A DNA stretch of 27,183 nucleotides from CAYHXN01 sp964360605 (GCA_964360605.1 CAYHXN010000006.1:1-27183), one strand, 5' to 3'. Shown: positions 15,191 through 22,601, counted from the stretch's first letter. Program-made: numbers and translations. The notes: generated by a model not told the origin, from the sequence alone.

Positions 15191-15195
15191 TCTAA

Positions 15196-15234
15196 TAAAA
15201 ATTGCCGGATTTTTTGGTAAATATTCGGCAATCT
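15196..15234 (-). terminator. Rho-independent terminator of the winged-helix gene
   Basis: On the minus strand, ATTGCCG (15232-15226) pairs with CGGCAAT (15207-15201), extendable by G-T and A-T pairs, followed by TTTTT (15200-15196). A second perfect inverted repeat, ACTGCCG/CGGCAGT, lies just upstream over the end of the coding sequence (about 15244-15263) and may act with it. Confidence 0.7.
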
Positions 15235-15240
15235 TTTCTA

Positions 15241-15897
15241 CTAAACTGCCGGATTATCGGCAGTACTGAAAGTATAGTATGTTGAAGGTCCACCGTTCCC
15301 AATTCTTGATAAAGAACCTTGATTACACAGTTTTTGAAGGTCATACCTTATCGTTCTTTCGCTAACTTCCGGAAATTCGGCAATAATATCTTTCATTGAT
15401 GCTTTGCCTAATTGCCGAATAACATTACAAATTGCCGATTGCCTAATTATTGAATTAGCTCCATTGCCGTTTCCATTGCCTATTGTTTCTACCACGGACT
15501 CTGATGGTTGGCCGCCGATCATTTGACTAATTCCTTGAGAGATCCGCGTATCCGCAGAACGGGATTTTAAGACTTCGCTATTCTCCGCTTCGGCTTGACG
15601 CTCTAGATTAAAAGTTAATGAAGTCATTTCTTCTAAATCTGATTTTAGAGATAAAAGTTGGCTGTTAGCACGCTCAGCAAATGAGGGGCCTATTTCATAA
15701 AGAGCTTTTGATAAAGAAACTAAACTAATAAGGTAGCTGATGGAATCTAGCGCGAAAGTATAACTCCTCTCGGTTATCCGCTCAGCAAGAAGTAAAGCTG
15801 TTTTTTCTAATTGATTTTTAAGAGCCTCTCTCCTGACTTGATTTGCTATTCTAAGAATAAGCAAAGACGTCTCCTGACTCTTCTGATTTACAAACAT
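15241..15897 (-). CDS. DeoR-like winged-helix regulator with helical N-terminal domain
   Basis: A 218-aa protein from the ATG at 15897 (the upstream TTG at 15933 is not preferred). Residues about 10-110 are helical, with hydrophobic heptads (LEKTALLLAERI, LISLVSLSKALYEI, LLSLKSDLEEMTSL), somewhat like a four-helix bundle. A Gly/Asn-rich linker (NGNGNG, 141-146) leads to a winged helix at 150-212: AICNVIRQLGKASMKDIIAE, recognition helix SERTIRYDLQKL, and wing GSLSRIGNGGPSTYYTF. This matches the DeoR-type HTH. No ligand-binding sugar-phosphate domain is present, so it is not a classical DeoR. It is divergent from galU with a 19-bp palindrome in between, which suggests it controls itself and galU; this is inference. 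The promoter suggests a leaderless mRNA. Confidence 0.72.
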   Translation of the reverse strand: MFVNQKSQETSLLILRIANQVRREALKNQLEKTALLLAERITERSYTFALDSISYLISLVSLSKALYEIGPSFAERANSQLLSLKSDLEEMTSLTFNLERQAEAENSEVLKSRSADTRISQGISQMIGGQPSESVVETIGNGNGNGANSIIRQSAICNVIRQLGKASMKDIIAEFPEVSERTIRYDLQKLCNQGSLSRIGNGGPSTYYTFSTADNPAV

Positions 15898-15933
15898 GAT
15901 AATAAGTATTATAAACTGTTTATAATGCGTCAA
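15887..15933. promoter_or_regulatory. Divergent promoters with a 19-bp palindromic operator
   Basis: The plus-strand promoter for galU is TTTACA (15887-15892), 17 bp, TATAAA (15910-15915), giving a start near 15922, only about 3 nt before the ATG at 15925. On the minus strand TTGACG (15933-15928) is followed by TATAAT (14-bp spacing) or TAATAC (16-bp spacing), giving a start a few bases before the ATG at 15897. A perfect palindrome, ATTATAAACTGTTTATAAT (15908-15926), covers both -10 regions and the galU ATG. A repressor bound there would block both genes. Confidence 0.65.
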
Positions 15934-16776
15934 GTTGTTACTACTGCTGTTTTGCCGGTTGCCGGATTAGGAACTCGGATAATGCCGCTAACATTGCATC
16001 AGCCAAAAGCCATGGTTGGCATTGTCGATCGACCAATGATTCACTATGCGGTAAACGAACTTTCATCCGCAGGTATAAATCATGTTGTTATTATTCATGG
16101 CCCAAGACAGCGGGTGTTCAAAAATTATGTCCGGCATTTCCAAAAAGAGGGCGGGTGGCCAAAAATAAGGTTTGATTTTGTTTTGCAAAAAAAACCCGTT
16201 GGTAACGCAGATGCTATATATTTAGCGAAAAAATTTATAAAAAATAGCCCATTTTTAGTGTCCTTCAGCGACGATCTTTTAGACGACACAAAACCGCCGA
16301 TTCAAACTTTAATCTCCTTATTTAATAGAACGCTATCGCCGGTACTTATGCTTGATTCAATTCCTTCTAATCTGGCTCAACACTACGGAGTGGTAAAAAT
16401 TGAGAAAACAAAAATCAATAAAAATTTGTATCAAATACTTGATGTGGTTGAAAAACCCTCTCCTAAAGAAGCGCCTTCTAATTTCACTATTATCGGCAGA
16501 TATGTTTTGACTCCGAAGTTATTAGAATATATTGAAGCTCTTCGCCCTACAAAAATTCGGGAGGCTGGACTAGCAGATGCTTTAAAAAACTACGCAGTAG
16601 ATGGTCATGAGCTTTATGGATGGCATTTTCAAGGAAAAAGGTTTGACACCGGATCTAAGATGGGGATCCTTGGAGCACAGGTTTATTTTGGCTTGCGCCA
16701 TCCTCAATTAGGTTCAGAATTTAAAAAATATCTAAAAAAATTAGGTATTAAAAAAGACCCGCGCTCGTCGGGTTAA
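15925..16776 (+). CDS. galU: UTP--glucose-1-phosphate uridylyltransferase
   Basis: A 283-aa protein from the ATG at 15925; the longer reading adds 38 residues antisense to the regulator gene. It is a bacterial GalU-type nucleotidyltransferase: AVLPVAGLGTRIMPLT (nucleotide-binding loop, residues 9-23), HQPKAMVGIVDRPMIHYAV (usual PKEMLP.VDKP, with KAMVG here), QKKPVGNADAIYLA (usual GLGHA), VSFSDDLLDD (metal-binding Asp), and YGVVKIEKT with VVEKPSP and the C-terminal GKRFDTGSKMGIL. It makes UDP-glucose from UTP and glucose-1-phosphate, the donor for the glycosyltransferases in this window. It has a leaderless-type promoter and shares a palindromic operator with the divergent regulator. Changes in KAMVG and NADA could shift the specificity to another sugar-1-phosphate. 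Confidence 0.88.
   Translation: MRQVVTTAVLPVAGLGTRIMPLTLHQPKAMVGIVDRPMIHYAVNELSSAGINHVVIIHGPRQRVFKNYVRHFQKEGGWPKIRFDFVLQKKPVGNADAIYLAKKFIKNSPFLVSFSDDLLDDTKPPIQTLISLFNRTLSPVLMLDSIPSNLAQHYGVVKIEKTKINKNLYQILDVVEKPSPKEAPSNFTIIGRYVLTPKLLEYIEALRPTKIREAGLADALKNYAVDGHELYGWHFQGKRFDTGSKMGILGAQVYFGLRHPQLGSEFKKYLKKLGIKKDPRSSG
16750..16775 (-). terminator. Terminator between convergent galU and membrane-protein genes
   Basis: Stem ACCCG (16757-16761) with CGGGT (16769-16773) and a 7-nt loop. On the minus strand it is followed by C and a T run (16755-16750), a good terminator for the membrane-protein gene. On the plus strand it overlaps the last codons and stop of galU and is followed only by TAAATTT, so it may work weakly in that direction. 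Confidence 0.65.
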
Positions 16777-16803
16777 ATTTACGGAAATATTAGTTAGCAA
16801 TAC

Positions 16804-17514
16804 TTAAAAAGACCATCCGCTTGTAAGAAAAATCAACCCGATAAGAAGAATAGAAATTAATAAACTTCGGAATACCGTTTTGATGGTAAGAATTTTTTGT
16901 CTGTATTGCGTAATAGTATCTGCCAAAAACCAAGATATAACAAAAACGAAATTAGCTGATTGTAAAAATCCTAACGGCAGCCAGCTAACAAAAACCGCAG
17001 CCTCGCTTATAAGTAGAGCGGGCAAAAACCCCCAAATTAGCTTCCCTTTTAAAATCCCGCTTAACAAAATTCCGATCGTGAAAAATAAAATAATGGATTT
17101 AAAAATAAAAAATTCAAAATTTTCCAGAAAAAAAGCGAGTAAAACTCCGTAAATAAGTCCGAAATGAATTAGGTAGTTAGGTGAAAGGCGATCAATAAAA
17201 ACCAAATTTTTTAATCCAAGAAGGAAATAGAAGAGAAGAGAAAATCCTAGGGTAGCGCCCCAAAAATAAAATCCGGAAAAGTGGGGCAATAAAAGAAGAA
17301 TGAGGCTGATTAAAATCGCGAATTGGTATATATAAAAAAAGGTCTGGAAAATCGGGCGGGAATATAAAGCGGCTGATAATACTAAAAATAAAATAACCGA
17401 CCAAATAGAAAATCCGGATGTTTTTAAAATAATTAAAGAGATCCCAAAAACTAGCGTCTTAAACGCTAATCTTGAACGCAGATTCAATAAAACTGATTTT
17501 AACGTTATCGCCAT
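16804..17514 (-). CDS. Polytopic membrane protein of unknown function
   Basis: A 236-aa protein, highly hydrophobic, with about seven likely membrane helices; examples are WSVILFLVLSAALY, FAILISLILLLL, LLFYFLLGLK, IILFFTIGILLSGIL and LLISILLIGLIFL. Charged residues sit in short loops. I do not recognise a family. The ATG at 17514 lies inside the 3' end of clpB and the two genes overlap by 56 bp in different frames; a later start (for example TTG at codon 10) is possible. It is probably translated from the clpB message, so it may be heat-inducible. The gene ends in front of a good terminator. No catalytic motif is seen. Confidence 0.65.
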   Translation of the reverse strand: MAITLKSVLLNLRSRLAFKTLVFGISLIILKTSGFSIWSVILFLVLSAALYSRPIFQTFFYIYQFAILISLILLLLPHFSGFYFWGATLGFSLLFYFLLGLKNLVFIDRLSPNYLIHFGLIYGVLLAFFLENFEFFIFKSIILFFTIGILLSGILKGKLIWGFLPALLISEAAVFVSWLPLGFLQSANFVFVISWFLADTITQYRQKILTIKTVFRSLLISILLIGLIFLTSGWSF

Positions 17515-20098
17515 CCTTAATTTGTCCGCGAATTAAACGGTCTGCTAGTTGATTCAAAATTGTTTTTTGGATTAATCGCTTAATGGGTCTGGCACCGTAA
17601 TCGGGATCATAGCCATTCTCTACTATATGCTTTTTCGCGGCACTATCCACACTAATCTTAATCCCACGACTAGCCAATTTCTTTTTAACTAACTCTAACT
17701 GAAGGTCAACGATTTTCTCAATATCCGAAGGCTGTAGCGAATGGAAAACAATCGATTCATCCAAACGATTTAAAAATTCCGGCTTAAAGAGGCTTTTCAG
17801 CGCTTCCATCGCCTTTTCTTTAATACCCTCTTCCCTCTGGCGTAATTCGTTTTCAGAAACGCCAAATCCCATTCTCATGGCACTCTTGAAGTGCTGGCTA
17901 CCAGCGTTAGAGGTGAGAATAATAATCGTGTTCTTGAAATTAACTGTCCGTCCTTTGGCATCAGTTAAACGGCCGTTATCCAAAATCTGCAAAAGAATAT
18001 TAAAGACCTCCGGATGAGCTTTTTCTATTTCATCAAATAAAATCAAACTATACGGGCGGTGGCGTATGGCATCGGTCAACTGGCCCCCATCTTCAAAACC
18101 GACATACCCCGGCGGCGATCCAATTAATCGCGCTATCGCGTGTTTTTCCATATATTCCGACATATCAATCCGGATCATGGCGTTTTCATTATTGAACATG
18201 AATTCTGATAGGGCTTTGGCTAATTCAGTTTTACCAACTCCGGTGGGACCTAAAAATAGGAAAGAGCCCAACGGACGATTTTCGTCTGCCAAACCTGCTC
18301 TGGCTCTTCGTAAAGCGTCGGCCACGGCATTCAAAGCTTCCTTTTGTCCGATTACCCGATGGCTTAAAATATCTTCAATTTTGGAAAGTTTGTCGCTTTC
18401 ATTTTCCAGCATTTTAGTAATCGGTATTCCAGTCCAACGAGAAACTACCGAAGCGATGTCTTCCTGATCTACTGACTCTTTCAAAAACTTTTGGCCCTGA
18501 ATTTTTGATTTTGAGTTTTTGTTAAAATGTTTTTTCTCAAAAATTTTATATTCCTTCTCGGATTGCGGTAGTTCTCCATAAAGAATCTGGGCGACCCGCT
18601 CCAAATCTCCATTGCGTTCCGACATTTCCGCTTCCCTCTTAAGATCGTCAATTTTCTTATGCAAGTTGTGAAGATTTTCAAAAGCCAGTTTTTCGGAATG
18701 CCAAACCGCCGACAATTCATCATTGCGGCCCTTCAATTCAGCCAGCTCTTTGTCTATTTCTTTGATCCTATTTTTTGATTTTACGCTGACCTCTTTAGAA
18801 AGTGCTGATTTCTCAATCTCCAACCGGGTAATGCCTAGACGCATCCGATCAATCTCTGAAGGCAGGCTTTCTGTTTCCAAACGCCTCGCCGCCGCCGCTT
18901 CATCCATTAAATCCACCGCCTTGTCCGGTAAAAATCGGTCGCTGATATAGCGGGCGGAAAGATTCACCGCCGCCACTAAGGCTTCGTCGTTGATTCTCAT
19001 GCCGTGATGAACCTCATACTTTTCTTTCAAGCCACGCAAAATCGCCAGAGCATCTTCCGGTCCGGGTTCTTCCACCATAATCGGCTGGAAACGCCGCTCT
19101 AAAGCCGAATCTTTTTCAATATATTTTTGATACTCCTTAATAGTAGTCGCCCCAATAGCGTGAAGTTCTCCTCTAGCCAGTGGAGGTTTTAGCAAATTAG
19201 AAGCGTCCACCGCTCCTTCCGCCGCTCCCGCGCCGACAATCATGTGAATTTCATCAATGAATAAAATCAATCGGCCGGACGCGTTTTGAATTTCTTTAAT
19301 AAAAGCTTTCAAACGATCTTCAAATTCACCGCGGAATTTTGTGCCAGCAATCAACGAACCTAAATCCAGCGCGATGATTTCTTTATCACGCAAGGTTTCC
19401 GGAACGTTGCCGGAAACAATCCGCTGGGCCAATCCCTCCACGATAGCGGTTTTTCCCACTCCGGGCTCCCCGATTAAAACCGGGTTGTTTTTAGTTCGCC
19501 TAGATAACACTTGAATCAATCGGCGTAATTCTTCTTCGCGTCCGATTACCGGATCTAGCTTGCCTTCTTTGGCTTTATTCGTGAGATTGACTGCGTATTT
19601 ATCCAAGACCTGAAACTTGCTTTCCGGAGTCTCATCAGTCACTCGAGTTGAACCACGTAATTGAGCCAACACCCGAAAGACCAAATCCCGCCGTAAAGAA
19701 AACTTTTCTAAAATCCGCCGGGCGTTAGACGGCGTATCCAGTAAAGCCATTAAAAGATGCTCGCAAGAAATAAATTCGTCTTTTTGAGACAACGCTACTT
19801 TGCCAGCCCGATCCAAAACCTGCATTAACTCATGAGACAAATAAAGTTGGCCAACCGAAGAAGTGGCGGATAAAACTTTTGGCGTTTTTTTTAGTTCTTC
19901 CTCAATTTCTTGATCTAAAGCGTCTAAATTGACTCCGGCTTTTATCAAAAGCGGTTGAACCAGCGACTGGCCGTCACTTAAAAGAGCGGAGAGTAGGTGA
20001 ATGGCTTTAAATTCTCCGTGATTTTTCTGTGTCGCTAAATCTTGAGCATTCTGCAACGCCTCTTGGGCTTTGATAGTAAAACGATTAAAATTCTTCAT
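17459..20098 (-). CDS. clpB: ATP-dependent protein disaggregase ClpB
   Basis: An 879-aa protein (ClpB is usually about 860). Order of domains: Clp N-terminal double repeat (about 1-150); AAA+ 1 with Walker A GEPGVGKT (210-217) and Walker B ILFIDE (278-283); the ClpB-type coiled-coil middle domain (about 405-525, including GDLERVAQILYGELP); and AAA+ 2 with Walker A GPTGVGKT (617-624) and SEYMEKHAIARLIGSPPGYVG. The long middle domain and lack of a ClpP-binding IGF/L loop separate it from ClpC/ClpA. It works with DnaK to rescue aggregated proteins in the cytosol. Residues 526-535 (NKNSKSKIQG) come from a heptamer array in the hinge before AAA+ 2. Regulation is by CIRCE/HrcA. Translation appears to start about 8 nt from the mRNA 5' end. 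Confidence 0.95.
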   Translation of the reverse strand: MKNFNRFTIKAQEALQNAQDLATQKNHGEFKAIHLLSALLSDGQSLVQPLLIKAGVNLDALDQEIEEELKKTPKVLSATSSVGQLYLSHELMQVLDRAGKVALSQKDEFISCEHLLMALLDTPSNARRILEKFSLRRDLVFRVLAQLRGSTRVTDETPESKFQVLDKYAVNLTNKAKEGKLDPVIGREEELRRLIQVLSRRTKNNPVLIGEPGVGKTAIVEGLAQRIVSGNVPETLRDKEIIALDLGSLIAGTKFRGEFEDRLKAFIKEIQNASGRLILFIDEIHMIVGAGAAEGAVDASNLLKPPLARGELHAIGATTIKEYQKYIEKDSALERRFQPIMVEEPGPEDALAILRGLKEKYEVHHGMRINDEALVAAVNLSARYISDRFLPDKAVDLMDEAAAARRLETESLPSEIDRMRLGITRLEIEKSALSKEVSVKSKNRIKEIDKELAELKGRNDELSAVWHSEKLAFENLHNLHKKIDDLKREAEMSERNGDLERVAQILYGELPQSEKEYKIFEKKHFNKNSKSKIQGQKFLKESVDQEDIASVVSRWTGIPITKMLENESDKLSKIEDILSHRVIGQKEALNAVADALRRARAGLADENRPLGSFLFLGPTGVGKTELAKALSEFMFNNENAMIRIDMSEYMEKHAIARLIGSPPGYVGFEDGGQLTDAIRHRPYSLILFDEIEKAHPEVFNILLQILDNGRLTDAKGRTVNFKNTIIILTSNAGSQHFKSAMRMGFGVSENELRQREEGIKEKAMEALKSLFKPEFLNRLDESIVFHSLQPSDIEKIVDLQLELVKKKLASRGIKISVDSAAKKHIVENGYDPDYGARPIKRLIQKTILNQLADRLIRGQIKDGDNVKISFIESAFKISV
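18495..18522. repeat. Degenerate heptamer array inside clpB
   Basis: Four units on the plus strand: CCCTGAA, TTTTTGA, TTTTGAG, TTTTTGT. They encode NKNSKSKIQG between the end of the middle domain and the second AAA+ module, where the ClpB family has a short flexible joint. Confidence 0.65.
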
Positions 20099-20105
20099 TA
20101 CTTAT

Positions 20106-20150
20106 TATTCTAATTATACTAGATTAGCACTCTAATTACAAGAGTGCTAA
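20106..20150 (-). promoter_or_regulatory. CIRCE operator and clpB promoter
   Basis: A perfect CIRCE element, TTAGCACTC-N9-GAGTGCTAA (20124-20150), is the binding site of the heat-shock repressor HrcA. On the minus strand the promoter is TTGTAA, 17 bp, TATAAT (20118-20113); its -35 lies within the operator spacer, so bound HrcA would block RNA polymerase. The expected start is near 20106, about 8 nt before the clpB ATG. The right arm overlaps the stop codon of the cysteine desulfurase gene. hrcA itself is not in the window. Confidence 0.93.
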
Positions 20151-21391
20151 TGACGATGAACCAATTCTTGGTTCTTAGTTCCTAATTCCAACGTTTTCAC
20201 AAAATAATCAATTTCTTTTTTAGTAGTTTGCCTACCCAAACTAATCCGCAAGCTTTCTAAGGCGCGTGACTTTGGCAAACCCATCGCTGTCAGAGTCGCT
20301 GATGGCTTCACTATCCGCGCGGAACAAGCCACTCCCGAAGAAACCGCCACCCCCGCGAGATCCAATCTTATAACCAGCTCATGCGCTTCTTGCCCGGGAA
20401 AATAAATATTTAGATTATTTGGCAGGCGATTTTTCGCGTCTCCGTTTAATTGCGCGCTGGGAAAAACTTTTTTTATTTTTTTCCAGCAGTAATCGCGCAA
20501 GGTCAATACCCGTTTTGCTTCTTTTTCTTTAATTACTTCGTTGATTTCCACCGCTTTGCCGAATCCGACAATAGACGGTGTATTCGGAGTTCCAGACCAC
20601 AAACCGTGCGGCTCCTGCTCCCCGCCGGTTATAATAGGTGAAATGTTTAATCTTGCCCCGCCTTGGCGGTGGCCTGCCCCGCCTTGGCGGTGGTCGCTTG
20701 TCGCATTAAACACTTTCCTGACATATAGCGCTCCGATTCCCTTGGGTCCATAAATTTTGTGCGCTGAAAGCGTCATTAGATCCACTCCAAGCCGGTCAAC
20801 ATTACAATCTAAATATTGAAACGCTTGAACAGCGTCGGTATGGAAAACCGGATAAAAGCCTTGGGCTTGCCGATTTTTGAAATCTTTAATGATTTTTGAT
20901 ATTTCAAAAATTGGTTGTGTCGTCCCTACTTCGTTATTCGCATACATTATGGAAACTAGAACCGTTTGGTCATTAAGAGCGGCTTTTATTTTTTTTAAAT
21001 CCACGAGACCGGCACGAGATACCGGAATATAAATAATTTCTACGCCTTCTTTCTCTAAATCACGGCAGGTCTCCAAAACCGACGCGTGCTCAAAAGCGGA
21101 AATGATTATTCGTGGCGATTTAATTTTTAATGTTAAATTTTTAATAATGCCCCGCAAAGCGAGATTATTCGCCTCTGTCGCCGACCCAGTAAAAATTACT
21201 TCGTCATATTTAGCACCGACGGTTTCAGCTATCGTCCGACGAGCTTTAAAAATAGCGGCTGACGCTTCTTGGCCAAACTGGTGTACCGATCCCGCATTCC
21301 CGTAAACATCGCTAAAATACGGATCCATTGCCGCTTTTACCCGCTTATCCACTGGCGTTGACGCCGCGTAATCTAGATAGATACGTTTCAT
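20147..21391 (-). CDS. Cysteine desulfurase, NifS/IscS family
   Basis: A 414-aa fold-type I PLP enzyme. It begins MKRIYLDYAASTPVD and has GSATEANNLAL, HTDAVQA, the PLP lysine in SAHKIYGPKG (Lys212), GEQEPHGLWSGTPN, and the active-site cysteine loop SSGVACSA (Cys356). It takes sulfur from L-cysteine and passes it as persulfide to Fe-S cluster or tRNA thiolation enzymes. The short Cys loop resembles the NifS/IscS group; no scaffold gene is nearby. Residues about 233-247 hold a doubled 7-residue insert (HRQGGAG, HRQGGAR) encoded by two 21-bp palindromic repeats, placed between the YVRK strand and the GGEQE loop. The last 10 residues come from a heptamer array. A promoter that shares its -35 region with the divergent DUF458 gene lies upstream. 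Confidence 0.92.
   Translation of the reverse strand: MKRIYLDYAASTPVDKRVKAAMDPYFSDVYGNAGSVHQFGQEASAAIFKARRTIAETVGAKYDEVIFTGSATEANNLALRGIIKNLTLKIKSPRIIISAFEHASVLETCRDLEKEGVEIIYIPVSRAGLVDLKKIKAALNDQTVLVSIMYANNEVGTTQPIFEISKIIKDFKNRQAQGFYPVFHTDAVQAFQYLDCNVDRLGVDLMTLSAHKIYGPKGIGALYVRKVFNATSDHRQGGAGHRQGGARLNISPIITGGEQEPHGLWSGTPNTPSIVGFGKAVEINEVIKEKEAKRVLTLRDYCWKKIKKVFPSAQLNGDAKNRLPNNLNIYFPGQEAHELVIRLDLAGVAVSSGVACSARIVKPSATLTAMGLPKSRALESLRISLGRQTTKKEIDYFVKTLELGTKNQELVHRH
20161..20189. repeat. Heptamer array at the 3' end of the cysteine desulfurase gene
   Basis: Four units on the plus strand: CCAATTC, TTGGTTC, TTAGTTC, CTAATTC. They encode the C-terminal peptide ELGTKNQELV. The array seems to have replaced or extended the natural C-terminus. 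Confidence 0.65.
20655..20696. repeat. Tandem 21-bp palindromic repeat in cysteine desulfurase
   Basis: Two consecutive 21-bp copies (20655-20675 and 20676-20696) that differ only in the last three bases. Each contains CCGCC-TT-GGCGG, a 5-bp stem with a tiny loop. The 21-bp length keeps frame and gives HRQGGAG and HRQGGAR. Confidence 0.85.
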
Positions 21392-21393
21392 AC

Positions 21394-21456
21394 TATATAA
21401 CTATAAACCTAATGTATTTTTGACAAGAACAAAAAAATAATATAAATTATAGCTTG
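21394..21456. promoter_or_regulatory. Back-to-back promoters for cysteine desulfurase and DUF458 gene
   Basis: On the plus strand TTGACA (21420-21425), 17 bp, TAAATT (21443-21448) gives a start at about 21455, next to the ATG at 21457. On the minus strand TTGTCA, using the overlapping bases 21426-21421, then TATAGT (21405-21400, 15-bp spacing) gives a start near the ATG at 21391. The two -35 boxes overlap around TTGACAA, so the two genes probably compete for polymerase. Both messages would be leaderless. Confidence 0.5.
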
Positions 21457-21948
21457 ATGTCAACTAACACTCTTTTATTCAACGACTCCAACGGCGTCAA
21501 ATTAAATCCTGACCAGGTAATTGAGCAGCTGATTTTGTTTATGAATGCCGATCCGCACCGGTATTATAAAGTTATTATCGGAACAGATTCGGAAAAGGCC
21601 AACGACAATACCGCTGATTTTGTAACAGCGATAGTGGTTCACCGCCTTGGAAACGGCGGGCGATATTTTTGGAGGAGAATTGAGCCAACAACCAAATATC
21701 ACACCCTCCGCGATCGCATTACCAACGAAGTTTTAATCTCTTTGGAAATCGCCCACGAACTTTTAACGGCAATGAAAAACTTTCAAGTTCCAAAATTTGA
21801 TTTTGAAATTCACGTGGACGTCGGCGAACAGGGGGCCACGCGAGTGATGATTCAAGAATTAGTCGGTATGGTCCGCGCCCACAACTTTGAAGCCAAAACC
21901 AAACCGGAAAGCTACGCGGCAAGCAAAGTCGCGGATAGGCATGTTTAG
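21457..21948 (+). CDS. YkuK/DUF458 family RNase H-like protein
   Basis: A 163-aa protein from the ATG at 21457. It matches the DUF458 (YkuK-like) family in its sequence pattern: VIIGTDSEKAN near residue 41, DFVTAIVVHRLGNGGRYFWR, EVLISLEIAHELL, FEIHVDVGEQGATRVMIQE, and the C-terminal KPESYAASKVADRHV. The family has an RNase H-like fold; the aspartates in GTDSE and HVDVGE, and the C-terminal ASKVADRH, sit where catalytic acidic residues are expected. Its substrate is not established. The length is normal for the family. The next gene is 58 nt downstream on the same strand and is also a nuclease-fold protein. Confidence 0.82.
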   Translation: MSTNTLLFNDSNGVKLNPDQVIEQLILFMNADPHRYYKVIIGTDSEKANDNTADFVTAIVVHRLGNGGRYFWRRIEPTTKYHTLRDRITNEVLISLEIAHELLTAMKNFQVPKFDFEIHVDVGEQGATRVMIQELVGMVRAHNFEAKTKPESYAASKVADRHV

Positions 21949-21976
21949 AAAATGCCGAATGTCAAAATAATTTGTC

Positions 21977-22000
21977 ATTTAGATTTTGAAATTTGGATTT
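21977..22000. repeat. Heptamer array just upstream of the exonuclease gene
   Basis: Units ATTTAGA, TTTTGAA, ATTTGGA and a partial TTT, directly before the start region of the exonuclease gene. It is the only array outside a coding region, and it lies in the leader of a plus-strand gene while still showing the same strand orientation (T/G-rich on plus) as the TTTTGGA arrays in minus-strand genes. Confidence 0.55.
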
Positions 22001-22006
22001 AATGAA

Positions 22007-22600
22007 ATGGATAAATTAGTAATAGATATAGAAACCAAAAACTCCTTCGCCGATGTCGGCGGGCAAGAACACCTCAAAGAATTGAGTGCTTCTTTTGTGG
22101 GCGTATATTCCTATAATAAAAATAAATATTTTTCGTTTTTTTCCGACGAATGCGAACTAGCGCCCGGAAATAAAGGCCAATTTGCCGAATTAGAAAAGCT
22201 TTGGAAAACCGCCGGCCTGATTATCGGATTCAGCATAAATCGTTTTGATGTTCCGGTAATGGAAAAGTATTTTAAATTTGATATTTGGTCCGTTCCTCGT
22301 TTAGATCTTCTGGAAGAAGTAGAAATCGGTTTCGGCAACCGAGTCAGTTTGGACGTCCTTGCTAAAACTAATCTCGGTATCGGTAAAACCCATCACGGCC
22401 TGGAAGCAATTAGATTTTATAAAGAAAAAAATTGGAACGAATTAGAAAGTTACTGTCTTAATGATGTAAAAATCACTAAAGACCTTTACGAGCTCGCTAA
22501 AAAACAAAAGCATCTCTCTATCCCCGACCGCTACACTGGCGTCTTAACAAAAGTGAACTTTAACTTTCCCGAGGTCAGCTTCCCGCAGACCCTCTTATAA
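22007..22600 (+). CDS. RNase H-fold 3'-5' exonuclease-like protein (DEDD type)
   Basis: A 197-aa protein from the ATG at 22007; an in-frame TTG at 21986 would add seven residues encoded by a repeat array. Exo I is VIDIETKNSF (Asp-x-Glu, residues 6-8), the Exo II region is GFSINRFDVPVMEKYF, and Exo III is YCLNDVKITKDLYELA (Y-x4-D). This is the pattern of DnaQ-like/DEDDy exonucleases and of the RNase_H_2/PolB-exo2-type group. It presumably trims DNA or RNA 3' ends. No other polymerase domain is attached. Lying behind the DUF458 gene, it may share its message. No SD is present. Confidence 0.8.
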   Translation: MDKLVIDIETKNSFADVGGQEHLKELSASFVGVYSYNKNKYFSFFSDECELAPGNKGQFAELEKLWKTAGLIIGFSINRFDVPVMEKYFKFDIWSVPRLDLLEEVEIGFGNRVSLDVLAKTNLGIGKTHHGLEAIRFYKEKNWNELESYCLNDVKITKDLYELAKKQKHLSIPDRYTGVLTKVNFNFPEVSFPQTLL

Positions 22601-22601
22601 G

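Noticed and set aside
15028..15195. Match to SRP RNA, tmRNA or RNase P RNA
   Set aside because: The conserved SRP core (GGTCAGG..GGAAGG), the tRNA-like ends of tmRNA and the RNase P core were not found, and the length is too short for the latter two.
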